Source: CAIZQW01 sp942493055
GTDB lineage: Bacteria; Verrucomicrobiota; Kiritimatiellia; RFP12; UBA1067
Length of the DNA: 64,000 nucleotides
Assembly (NCBI GenBank): GCA_942493055.1
Contig: OW818680.1
Coordinates: 806,001 to 870,000 of the forward strand
Direction of reading: 5' to 3'
Of the stretch, positions 15,200-22,785 are shown piece by piece. The notes beneath the pieces were generated by a model that saw only the letters and a list, made by a program, of their open reading frames with translations, was not told the origin of the DNA and made no database searches. Numbering within the stretch: the first letter of the stretch is position 1; every line of letters begins with the position of its first letter. The translations under genes were made by a program, and so were the position numbers.

Positions 15200-16495
15200 T
15201 TATATCGGGCCAGAGAGGGTCAGTCGCGGGATCGCCAGCCGACGGGAACGTTCGCCTTTGAGTGTGATTGCATGGCGCTCAGGCGGAAGGTCACGGCTGT
15301 GAAGGGGTTTGCGCGCAGCATCGAGCATCGTCCCGTTGCCGATGGACGCTTGACCGAAACGGCGGTTGATCGTATCAACAGCGGTGTCGAGGCTGGAGAG
15401 GGACTCGCGTTGCGGGGTATCCTCAAAAAGGTCGGTCTGGCGTCCCTGCTCGGCAACAAGGCCGCCGAGCCAGACCATGGTGGAACGGTAGACTTGGCCA
15501 GGGACAAAAAGCGAATCGAAAAGCTGGCGGATGGCGTGGACCGCTTCACAGTCGTGGGCGGTCGCCAAGGGAAGCTCGACGCTGGCAGCGTGCGCCGCGT
15601 AGTCCTTGCACCGGAGACAGAGACCGACCTCCTTGGCGCGGTGGTGATGGCGGCGCAGTCGGGCGAAGGCGCCAGCCATGTTACGGATGGCTTCGGAGTA
15701 GATGAAGGGCCTGTCGTCTGTGGGCGGCGAGAAGGTGTGCCCCTTCATCATGCTATCGTAGGACCGCTTTGCCTCGGTGTCCACGCGCAAGACCTGCCTG
15801 CCGCGCAACTCCTGCCAGGTCTCGACGCCGGGCTTGTGCAACAACTTGCGCACCTCCTGCTCCGGCAGTGCCGTAAAATCCAAGGCTGTCTTCACGCCTC
15901 TCATCGTCAGTTTTTCCGCGCTGGAGGGGCCGATGCCCCAGACCTTCCCGACCGGGGTACGCCGGAGGAGCGTCTGCACATGTTCGCGCCGGACCACGGT
16001 CTGTCCGTCAGGCTTGCGGAACTTCGAGCAGAGCTTGGCGAGCGTCTTTGTCAGGCTGATCCCCACGGAGACGGTCAGTCCGAGTTCCGTCCGAACCGCG
16101 GAACGGAGCTGTTCGGCAATCGCCTCCTGCGGAAGCCCAAGATACGTTGCGCACCCCCTGAGATCGCCGAAGGCCTCGTCGATGGAGTACTCCTCCACCA
16201 GCGGGGTGAAACGCCGCAGGATTGCGAACAGGCGATGCGAATAGATACTGTAGGCTTCATAGTCCGAGGGCAGGACGACCAAGTCTGGACAGAGCTTGCG
16301 CGCCTCATGGATCTGCAAGCCGCGACCGACTCCCTTCGCCTTCGCCTCATAGCTCGCGGCTGCGATGATGCCGCGCTCAGCACCCGTCACGACCGGGCAG
16401 CCGCGCAGCGCTGGATTCAGCGCCTGTTCGACAGAGGCGAAGAAACCATCGGCGTCGACATGAAGAAGGGTGCAGTCTTTGTAATCGGTGATCAT
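15200..16495 (-). CDS. Y-family DNA polymerase (DinB/UmuC-type)
   Basis: A 431-residue translesion DNA polymerase. Catalytic carboxylates are visible: D14 in HVDADGFFASVE (with the steric-gate Phe pair) and D106/E107 in YSIDEAF. A helix-hairpin-helix region (VWGIGPSSAEKL) and a little-finger domain with the FSPPTDDRPFIYSEAIRNM segment follow. It should copy damaged DNA at low fidelity. The start at 16495 (MITDYKDC) is preferred over an upstream in-frame Met at 16537, which would run through the SOS box. It is divergent from lexA, with an operator between, so SOS induction is expected. DinB and UmuC cannot be separated confidently, hence no symbol. Confidence 0.88.
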   Translation of the reverse strand: MITDYKDCTLLHVDADGFFASVEQALNPALRGCPVVTGAERGIIAAASYEAKAKGVGRGLQIHEARKLCPDLVVLPSDYEAYSIYSHRLFAILRRFTPLVEEYSIDEAFGDLRGCATYLGLPQEAIAEQLRSAVRTELGLTVSVGISLTKTLAKLCSKFRKPDGQTVVRREHVQTLLRRTPVGKVWGIGPSSAEKLTMRGVKTALDFTALPEQEVRKLLHKPGVETWQELRGRQVLRVDTEAKRSYDSMMKGHTFSPPTDDRPFIYSEAIRNMAGAFARLRRHHHRAKEVGLCLRCKDYAAHAASVELPLATAHDCEAVHAIRQLFDSLFVPGQVYRSTMVWLGGLVAEQGRQTDLFEDTPQRESLSSLDTAVDTINRRFGQASIGNGTMLDAARKPLHSRDLPPERHAITLKGERSRRLAIPRLTLSGPI

Positions 16496-16519
16496 TTCAG
16501 CAACGATAGCAGATTGGAC

Positions 16520-16549
16520 TTGCTGAATACAGAACAAAAGTTCTATAAT
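16520..16549 (+). promoter_or_regulatory. Predicted lexA promoter, leaderless
   Basis: TTGCTG (16520-16525), an 18-base spacer and TATAAT (16544-16549). The -10 box ends 7 bases before the ATG at 16557 and no SD exists, so the transcript is predicted to start at the start codon. The SOS operator lies within the spacer and touches the -10 box, which suits repression. Confidence 0.6.
16531..16544. promoter_or_regulatory. Predicted LexA operator (SOS box)
   Basis: AGAAC-AAAA-GTTCT is a perfect 5+5 palindrome. It contains the GAAC-N4-GTTC core known for Gram-positive-type LexA sites. It sits between the divergent polymerase and lexA genes and overlaps the lexA promoter, so it should control both. 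Confidence 0.75.
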
Positions 16550-16556
16550 GATCCCT

Positions 16557-17147
16557 ATGGCAGCTAAATCAAAATTTGCAGAGCGTCTTCCCGTACTGGA
16601 AGATTTTATTCACACGACAGGCCGGGCACCTACCCTCGATGAAATCCGTTCGCTTTTCAAGGTGCGTTCCAAGAATACGGCATCGCTCATTGCCGGCACC
16701 TTTGTCGAGGCGGGCGCGCTCACGCGCACAGGGACCGGACGGCTCTCCGTGCCCGTGCCGCGCCGGGCGATGCCCCTGCGCATCCTGGGGTCCGTGGCAG
16801 CGGGCTTCCCGTCGCCAGCGGAGGAGGCGCTGCTGGACACGCTGACGCTGGACGAGTACCTGATTGCGCATCCTGAGTCCACCTTCATGCTCAAGGTCGA
16901 AGGCGATTCCATGATCGACGCCGGAATCCTCCCCGGCGACACCGTCCTGGTCGAGCGAGGCCGTACCCCGCGCAACGGGGACACAGTGATCGCCTGTGTT
17001 GATGGTGAATGGACCATGAAGCACTTTTACAAAGACAAAAGCGGGGTCAGACTTGAACCCGCCAATGCAACCTATACGACGATCCGCCCGAAGCGCACCC
17101 TCGCCATCGAGGGCGTCGTCTGTAGCGTCATCCGCAAGCTCGTGTGA
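16557..17147 (+). CDS. lexA: LexA-type SOS repressor / S24 peptidase
   Basis: A 196-residue protein. The N-terminal winged-helix region (about residues 8-66) includes TTGRAPTLDEIRSLFKVRSKNT. After a linker comes the self-cleavage site V-A-A-G (A82-G83). The S24 catalytic serine S118 is in VEGDSMIDAGILPGD and the general-base lysine K155 is in GEWTMKHF. It should repress SOS genes and be cleaved upon RecA activation. An in-frame ATG at 16548 is rejected as the start because it lies in the -10 box. The neighbouring SOS box supports autoregulation. A UmuD-like role with the adjacent polymerase is an alternative, but the intact DNA-binding domain favours LexA. Confidence 0.85.
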   Translation: MAAKSKFAERLPVLEDFIHTTGRAPTLDEIRSLFKVRSKNTASLIAGTFVEAGALTRTGTGRLSVPVPRRAMPLRILGSVAAGFPSPAEEALLDTLTLDEYLIAHPESTFMLKVEGDSMIDAGILPGDTVLVERGRTPRNGDTVIACVDGEWTMKHFYKDKSGVRLEPANATYTTIRPKRTLAIEGVVCSVIRKLV

Positions 17148-17158
17148 AAGGGACCGTT

Positions 17159-19615
17159 TTACTTTTTAATGCTGCGCAATTCCGGGTGTGTGGTGGCGGA
17201 CTCGATGGACTTGATCGCCTCCTCGACTGCGGTGACTCTTCTATTATTCAACTCGCCGCCGGGAAACTTTCCGTTTTTGACTTGCGCGTTTAATTGATCT
17301 ATGAGCTCCTTCAGCCCGGGGATCGCGCCGCGGGCAGCCGAGCCGTATTTCACAATCTCCTTCATGATCTCCCCTGTGCGGCTTTCGCTGCCGTGCCCGC
17401 CCTGCGTCATTGCAAATTCGACGCCAGCCTCGACACCTTCGATGAACATGTATTTCGTCAATGCCTTGAACCCGCCCATGCGGATCTCGTTCGAGAACAT
17501 CTTGTCCGCCGGGCTCGGCGTCTTGACCGCCGCGAAGATATCCGGCGCCAGCGCCTGCACATCCTCGACCGTCAGGTGGTTCTGGAAATAGCCTCTCAGC
17601 GTGGCTCGCGCCATGCCGTCAGGATTCTGCGCTATGGCACGGATCGCCGGATAGACAAGCTTCGTATCCGCCTGCTTGAGCTGTCCGGACAAGGGACCTG
17701 AGAAGAGCGCGTTTGCGAGCTGTCCATGGGTAAGCTGAATAGCGTCATCCCAGTTGATCGGCTGGCAGGGCTCGGTGGTCTTGACCAGCGCTGTGAGGAT
17801 CTCAGCGAGGGCGGGCGAGGCACTGCCCCCCATCTTCTTAATCGCCTGTGCCGCCTTGAAGCGCAACCAGCGGTCGTCGTGGGAGAGGAGGCGGATAAAG
17901 ACAGGCAAGGCTTCCTGGCTCTTGAGGAACCCGAGCGTCTCGCAGGCGCCCTGGCGGGCGTAGGCGTCCTTGCCCTCTGACATGGCGATGAGTTGCGGCA
18001 CCATTGCTTTAGCTTCAGGACGTGCGGCCAGCTCTTCTGCGGCCCAGCCTCGCACGACCGGTGACCAATCGCCGAATGCAGCAATCAGCTCCTGCGTGCT
18101 CTTCTGCTTGCGTGCCAGATCGAAGCGGCCGGACGCAATGACTTGCGTGACCTCCTTTGCGCTCAGGCAGTCGGTTTTCTTGAGTTCCCGTCCCGTGATA
18201 CAGAGTTTTCTTAACGGGATGGAGTATGTCAACACGTAGGTGGCGTTCGGACTCAGACCGCTATAACTACTCTTGCCATAGTAGGTGTTATCATCTGTCT
18301 TGCCGGCCCCATACTGCTCGCCGCCGTCGTAGACGAAAGAACCGTCACAACGCCGCGTCAGGTCGAGATGCCACTGCGCCTCCTTCATGAACGCGGCCGC
18401 AGCCGCCGGTCCGCCCATATTGGCGCCCAGCGCGCCCCAGAGGTAGCTGAAGCCCTGGCCCGTGTGGCCGTACTCGCGGTTCGCGTAGGCGGCCGTGGAC
18501 ATCTTGGCAAAGAACTTGGCAGCCTCGGCTCGGTTGCCCTGGGCTGAGAAGAAGATGGCCGTGAGCGCGCTCTTGCCGTTGTTCTCATGGTAGGGCCACG
18601 GCTCATGCTCGCCGTAGGGGACAGCGCCCTTGTCCACGAAGTAGCCGAAGAACTTCGACGCCCTGCCGATGGCGGGCACGACCTCCGGATCATTCACGCC
18701 GCACTTCTTGCCCATGACGATGCCGAGGTTGGCGATCAATCCGGCCTGGTTCACCGGGCCATAAGGGGGAATCGAGCCATGAAGTTTTCCATCCGGAGTC
18801 AGATCCGAGAAGCCGTGACCGAAGGTGCCATAGAGCCCCTGCCCCTGAGCCATCTTGACGGTAAGCGCGGTGATTCCGGGCATTACTTCCTTGTCGCCCG
18901 TCAGCAGATAATACTCGCAGAGGAAAAGATTCTTGTAGCCGCACTCCCATGCGCTGCGCCCTTTGTCCGTCACCTCTCTAGTCGCCATTTCACGTGCGAA
19001 GGCTTGCACCTTAGGCAGGTATGCAGGATTCCCTGTCGCCATCAAGGCGAGGCCGTCTACCGCGCCCCAGAGCCCCTGTTCCATCTTCTCCTTTTCAAGC
19101 GCCTTGCAGGCCTCGGCTAAAATCAGTTTTGATTTCGGGCAGTCGTAGGGCGCGGTGGCGCTGTAGGAGCCCATGACCCTCAGCTTGAGCTGGACGCTCG
19201 CCGTCTTGCCTTCCCTGAAGCGGATGAGCTTCAACACGCCTTTGTTTTCAGTCTTCTCAGCCTCGGTGATCGCTTTGCCAAAAATCTTGCGTGCGTCGTC
19301 ATCAAAGAGTTTGCCATTCACGCCCACGATCACGTCATTGACCTCCATAACGCCTGATGCGGGCGAGTTGGTCCCGACATGGGTCACGAGGATCTGCCTG
19401 CTGGCGGTCGTGGTGCGTCCCTGTGAGGCATCCAGATTGCTTGCCGCGCGCGTGTAGATCCAGCCGCGCAGCCCCGTGGGCCCCAGGTTATAGGTCAGCG
19501 AACGGTCAACGGTGTTGCTCTGCGTGAGGTCCGGTGGAGCTGCGAAGAGCTGGCCAGTGGCCAGAACGGCCATTGCCGTGAGGAGTGTTGCGAGGTGTTT
19601 TGGTGTTTTTTTCAT
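17159..19615 (-). CDS. Secreted DUF6288 protein with PDZ-like and HEAT-repeat regions
   Basis: An 818-residue protein with a signal peptide (about 1-25, ending QLFA). A PDZ-like region (about 70-150) has SPASGVMEVNDVIVGVNGKLFDD. The (alpha/alpha)-type DUF6288 core follows, with HTGQGFSYLWGALGANMGG and HLDLTRRCDGSFVYDGGEQYG. The C-terminal half carries HEAT-type helical repeats (VRGWAAEELAARPEAK, ARQGACETLGFLKSQEALPVFIRLLSHDDRWLRFKAA). The function is unknown. It is closely related to residues 25-860 of the 2,012-residue protein in the same locus. The start at 19615 is preferred because it opens a standard signal peptide; an in-frame Met at 19663 would add 16 residues. It is the last gene of the minus-strand cluster and ends 11 bases from the lexA stop. 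Confidence 0.7.
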   Translation of the reverse strand: MKKTPKHLATLLTAMAVLATGQLFAAPPDLTQSNTVDRSLTYNLGPTGLRGWIYTRAASNLDASQGRTTTASRQILVTHVGTNSPASGVMEVNDVIVGVNGKLFDDDARKIFGKAITEAEKTENKGVLKLIRFREGKTASVQLKLRVMGSYSATAPYDCPKSKLILAEACKALEKEKMEQGLWGAVDGLALMATGNPAYLPKVQAFAREMATREVTDKGRSAWECGYKNLFLCEYYLLTGDKEVMPGITALTVKMAQGQGLYGTFGHGFSDLTPDGKLHGSIPPYGPVNQAGLIANLGIVMGKKCGVNDPEVVPAIGRASKFFGYFVDKGAVPYGEHEPWPYHENNGKSALTAIFFSAQGNRAEAAKFFAKMSTAAYANREYGHTGQGFSYLWGALGANMGGPAAAAAFMKEAQWHLDLTRRCDGSFVYDGGEQYGAGKTDDNTYYGKSSYSGLSPNATYVLTYSIPLRKLCITGRELKKTDCLSAKEVTQVIASGRFDLARKQKSTQELIAAFGDWSPVVRGWAAEELAARPEAKAMVPQLIAMSEGKDAYARQGACETLGFLKSQEALPVFIRLLSHDDRWLRFKAAQAIKKMGGSASPALAEILTALVKTTEPCQPINWDDAIQLTHGQLANALFSGPLSGQLKQADTKLVYPAIRAIAQNPDGMARATLRGYFQNHLTVEDVQALAPDIFAAVKTPSPADKMFSNEIRMGGFKALTKYMFIEGVEAGVEFAMTQGGHGSESRTGEIMKEIVKYGSAARGAIPGLKELIDQLNAQVKNGKFPGGELNNRRVTAVEEAIKSIESATTHPELRSIKK

Positions 19616-19661
19616 ACTGTGTTCTTTCGTTAATGCTAGCCTGTAACTTGAAGCGTTTTTC

Positions 19662-19753
19662 AACTAATTAAACTAATTAAACTAATTTTTTTTCATGCTT
19701 TGCGAGTAGCTACTTACCCTACTCTCAATTCGTTGAATTCGTTTAATTCGTTG
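19662..19753. repeat. Two 9-bp direct-repeat arrays in an AT-rich gap
   Basis: AACTAATTA/AACTAATTA/AACTAATTT (19662-19688) and AATTCGTTG/AATTCGTTT/AATTCGTTG (19727-19753) lie between two minus-strand genes. Both have the same 9-base period. They look like slippage-prone intergenic repeats; no regulatory meaning is evident. Confidence 0.6.
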
Positions 19754-19797
19754 ATAAAAATTACTCATTCGATTTTCCAGCATCGCTGGCGATGGCC

Positions 19798-22767
19798 TTA
19801 CTTCTCGATCAACACGTTGCAGAACGTGAGCGCGGCGATTCCGTTCGCGCCGTTGAGCAGGGTGTTCTGGCTCCATGAGGTTTCTTTGAGATAGGTGATT
19901 TTCTTAGCTGTAGACGACTCTTTCAGTTTGAGCGTGAGCACATTGCCCGAGACACTGCCCGAGGCCACCTTGTCCTTTTCGCCGTCCAGATAAAACTGTC
20001 CGGCCAACGCATCTGTCCAGACCACCGGCTGATCGAATTCGAGCGTGATCGCATCTTTCGTAACGTTGGCATAAGAGGCTGATTTTAAATTAGGCGGCGT
20101 GATGGACACGGTGGGTATTTTGCCATAAAGATCCCGTTCAATCAATGGCTGAATCAGGCGTGCAAACTCAGCCCAGCCTTCCAGCGGGAAATGCGCAGGC
20201 CCCGGAGGACGAATTCCGAGCGTAGACATAATGCCCATGTTGGAATAGAGTTGCGGGAGCGTGCGCTGCTTTTCGCGGATCATATCCCCTGAGCCGCTCG
20301 TTCCGCCCATGCTGCAGGAATTCGGCCAGATCTGGAAGATGTAGTAGTTCTGCACATTTGGAAAGTCCTGCTTCCAGGCTGCAGACATCTCAACAAAATA
20401 CGGGTGATATGTTTCCCAGCCATAGCCCCCTGTCGGCCCGGCTGAGCCTTGGTCATTCTCGCCCTGATGCCAGAGGATGGCGCGGATGCCATGCGTCAGC
20501 TTCGCCTGTTGCACACGCCAAAGCATGCGGCCATAAATGGTGGTGAGATCAGTCGGATCAGCTTCGTTGCGCTGATGCTGGTCGATCCGGCTACCGCCAA
20601 CTGCGGCAGTAATGATGAAGATGGGGACCTTCTGACTTTCGAGCAACCGCTTGGCCAGCACCATGCCCCACCAGCCCAGTTCGGCCTTCTCGCCCTTCTG
20701 AGCCTTCCACACGGGGCAGCACCACAGGTTGCCGGGCGGCACCTCGCGCGCGTTCCCCGCAGGGCGGCCATAACTGCGGATCCATTCATTGGTCTCCGGC
20801 GGTGATTGCTCATGGGTGTCTGTCGCCAGGGCATTGGATTGTCCGTCAATAATGAAGGCATCGCCGCAGACCAGGTTGCTCACCGTCTCCAACGTTTTCT
20901 CGTGTCCGCCCGTCTTTGTGCCGAACTCCACGCTGTATTTGATCAAGCCCGGCTTGAGTTTCAGCGTGAAGGCGTAGGCTCCGGCGGCAGGGGTGGCTTT
21001 TTCGGTCTTAATGAGTTTGTTCTCCGCATAGAGCTTCAGGAAGACCGAATCCGCTGCTTCACTCAACGTACCGTTGTAATAGAGCGTGCCTTCGTTCTTG
21101 TCGTCGCGCGCAAAGAACTGGCCATCCACTGGCTTCTCGTCCTTCCCGGGCGTGCGTTGCACCCACGCATCCTTCTTTGGCTCTGTGACCAAAATAGCTA
21201 CCGACTGCGTGATCGCCTTGCCGCCATTATGCACCGTGGCGGTCACAACCATCTTGCCGCTGTTTTGAGCGCGCGTCAGGATGAGTTTGCCCAGCGCATT
21301 TTTTTTGATTGCAGCCAAGCCTGACACGTCCCACGCCGTGCTCAACTCGCCTGCGCCCTTCGCCTGCATCGCGGCCAGATTAGAGATTTGCGGCACCACT
21401 TCGATTGTCGTACGGCCATCCCATTTCGCCGGAGCACTCAACGTGAATACGGGCTCAGGAATATCTTCTTTGATGGTGATGGGGATATCGAGCACCTTGA
21501 CCTCGTTCGCGAACACCGCTCTGAATTGAAGTGTCATGGACGTGTCGCCTGTGACGCGTCCGGCGTTAAATGTGTAGGTGAATCTATCCACGCCAACAAG
21601 GGGCTCTTCGCCATCTGCCTTGAGCACCCAATAGACCTTCTGTGCACCGTCAGCGCTTGCTGTAATTGTCGCGCTCTTCCCTTCGCGCACCGTGAGTTGT
21701 TTCTCCGAAACGGAAAAGACCTTCCCCGGCTTCACCAGCGTCCCGACCAACGTCTGCATCGGCTTCTGGTTTTCGTACTCCAGCTTCACCCAGTCAGGTG
21801 ACCGCGTCACATTAGACAGTCTTGCTTCATCAATATCGCCTTCAAACTGGAAATTGTTGTACCAGCCACCCAGGTACATGCGTGCGGGTGTCCTGATATT
21901 CAACGGACCGCCCTTGGCCTTTGTCTCGCCCTCCAGCACACCATTCACATAAATCCGCGCTTCGCCTTCTTTGTAAGTATGAACCACATGAATCCACTGA
22001 TTCAAGGCGAGCGTTCCGCTACTCTCCACATTGCCGCCCGAAAAATAACAATCCATCCGGATATGCGGAGGACTGGCCAGTTGCATCACCACTTTGCCCT
22101 GCGCTTGTTCATTGCCCCAGGCCATCGGCGTCACATTTGATTTCTCAGATTTGATCCAGACTCCGGTTGAGTGAGGATTCGAACCCGTGGGCAACGTTGC
22201 GAGCTTTTCACCACAGTTGATTCCCTTGCCCGGATCAAAACGCCGGCTCTTGCCGATCATACCCAACGATGGTGTGGTTCCCTTGTCGTTCGGCTCCACA
22301 GAGCCGACTTCATCCTTGACCGGATCGCTCATGTGGAGAACAGCAACAAAGCCGTTTGACACATTGAATACGGCGCTTCCGCTCGACTCACTTGCAGCAT
22401 CAGCCTTGCCCCAGTGCATCTTGATTTCCTGGCGCGTATTGCCCTTGATCAGCGGGAGTCTCACCCAGATGCTGGCTTCACCTGCCGCGGCATCCCACGC
22501 TTCCACTTGATAGACCAGTGGTTGTCCCGCAGCGGAAAAACGAATATCCTCGCCCCCTGCTTTGGCCTGCTTAAAATCGAAGGTCTCTTTGTTCAGCCTC
22601 ACCAACAGAGGGAAATTCTCCTCTAAAGCTGTCGCTGGCAGGTTTGCCCCTTCCGGCGTTGTCAGAATATAAATAGACCCTGCCTGTTGCCAGTCAGCAT
22701 ATTGGGCCTGGACCGCACTGATCAGCCCCATGACTATCAGCGCACTTATCATCATTTTTTTGTTCAT
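19798..22767 (-). CDS. Secreted DUF2341-LamG-sialate O-acetylesterase-type multidomain protein
   Basis: A 989-residue protein with a signal peptide (MNKKMMISALIVMGLISAVQA). Domains in order: DUF2341 (about 45-120; FPLLVRLNKETFDF, PLIKGNTRQEIKMHWG), a LamG/concanavalin-like domain (about 140-335; WIHVVHTYKEGEARIYVNG, DIDEARLSN), and Ig-like segments (about 355-520). An SGNH/sialate O-acetylesterase domain (about 630-885) has the nucleophile in IIDGQSNA, the ILWHQGEND block and the PAHFPLEGW histidine. A C-terminal fibronectin-like tail closes it. It should remove O-acetyl groups from extracellular glycans, with LamG helping binding. It lies 18 bases after the GH36-like gene, so they are co-transcribed. 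Confidence 0.8.
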   Translation of the reverse strand: MNKKMMISALIVMGLISAVQAQYADWQQAGSIYILTTPEGANLPATALEENFPLLVRLNKETFDFKQAKAGGEDIRFSAAGQPLVYQVEAWDAAAGEASIWVRLPLIKGNTRQEIKMHWGKADAASESSGSAVFNVSNGFVAVLHMSDPVKDEVGSVEPNDKGTTPSLGMIGKSRRFDPGKGINCGEKLATLPTGSNPHSTGVWIKSEKSNVTPMAWGNEQAQGKVVMQLASPPHIRMDCYFSGGNVESSGTLALNQWIHVVHTYKEGEARIYVNGVLEGETKAKGGPLNIRTPARMYLGGWYNNFQFEGDIDEARLSNVTRSPDWVKLEYENQKPMQTLVGTLVKPGKVFSVSEKQLTVREGKSATITASADGAQKVYWVLKADGEEPLVGVDRFTYTFNAGRVTGDTSMTLQFRAVFANEVKVLDIPITIKEDIPEPVFTLSAPAKWDGRTTIEVVPQISNLAAMQAKGAGELSTAWDVSGLAAIKKNALGKLILTRAQNSGKMVVTATVHNGGKAITQSVAILVTEPKKDAWVQRTPGKDEKPVDGQFFARDDKNEGTLYYNGTLSEAADSVFLKLYAENKLIKTEKATPAAGAYAFTLKLKPGLIKYSVEFGTKTGGHEKTLETVSNLVCGDAFIIDGQSNALATDTHEQSPPETNEWIRSYGRPAGNAREVPPGNLWCCPVWKAQKGEKAELGWWGMVLAKRLLESQKVPIFIITAAVGGSRIDQHQRNEADPTDLTTIYGRMLWRVQQAKLTHGIRAILWHQGENDQGSAGPTGGYGWETYHPYFVEMSAAWKQDFPNVQNYYIFQIWPNSCSMGGTSGSGDMIREKQRTLPQLYSNMGIMSTLGIRPPGPAHFPLEGWAEFARLIQPLIERDLYGKIPTVSITPPNLKSASYANVTKDAITLEFDQPVVWTDALAGQFYLDGEKDKVASGSVSGNVLTLKLKESSTAKKITYLKETSWSQNTLLNGANGIAALTFCNVLIEK

Positions 22768-22785
22768 CTCTATCGCTTTCCTTTT

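Noticed and set aside
15272..16567. 431-codon open frame on the plus strand
   Set aside because: It lies antisense over the Y-family polymerase, whose motifs are clear; the plus-strand product has no recognisable domain and is Arg/Gly/Leu-biased as GC-rich shadows are.
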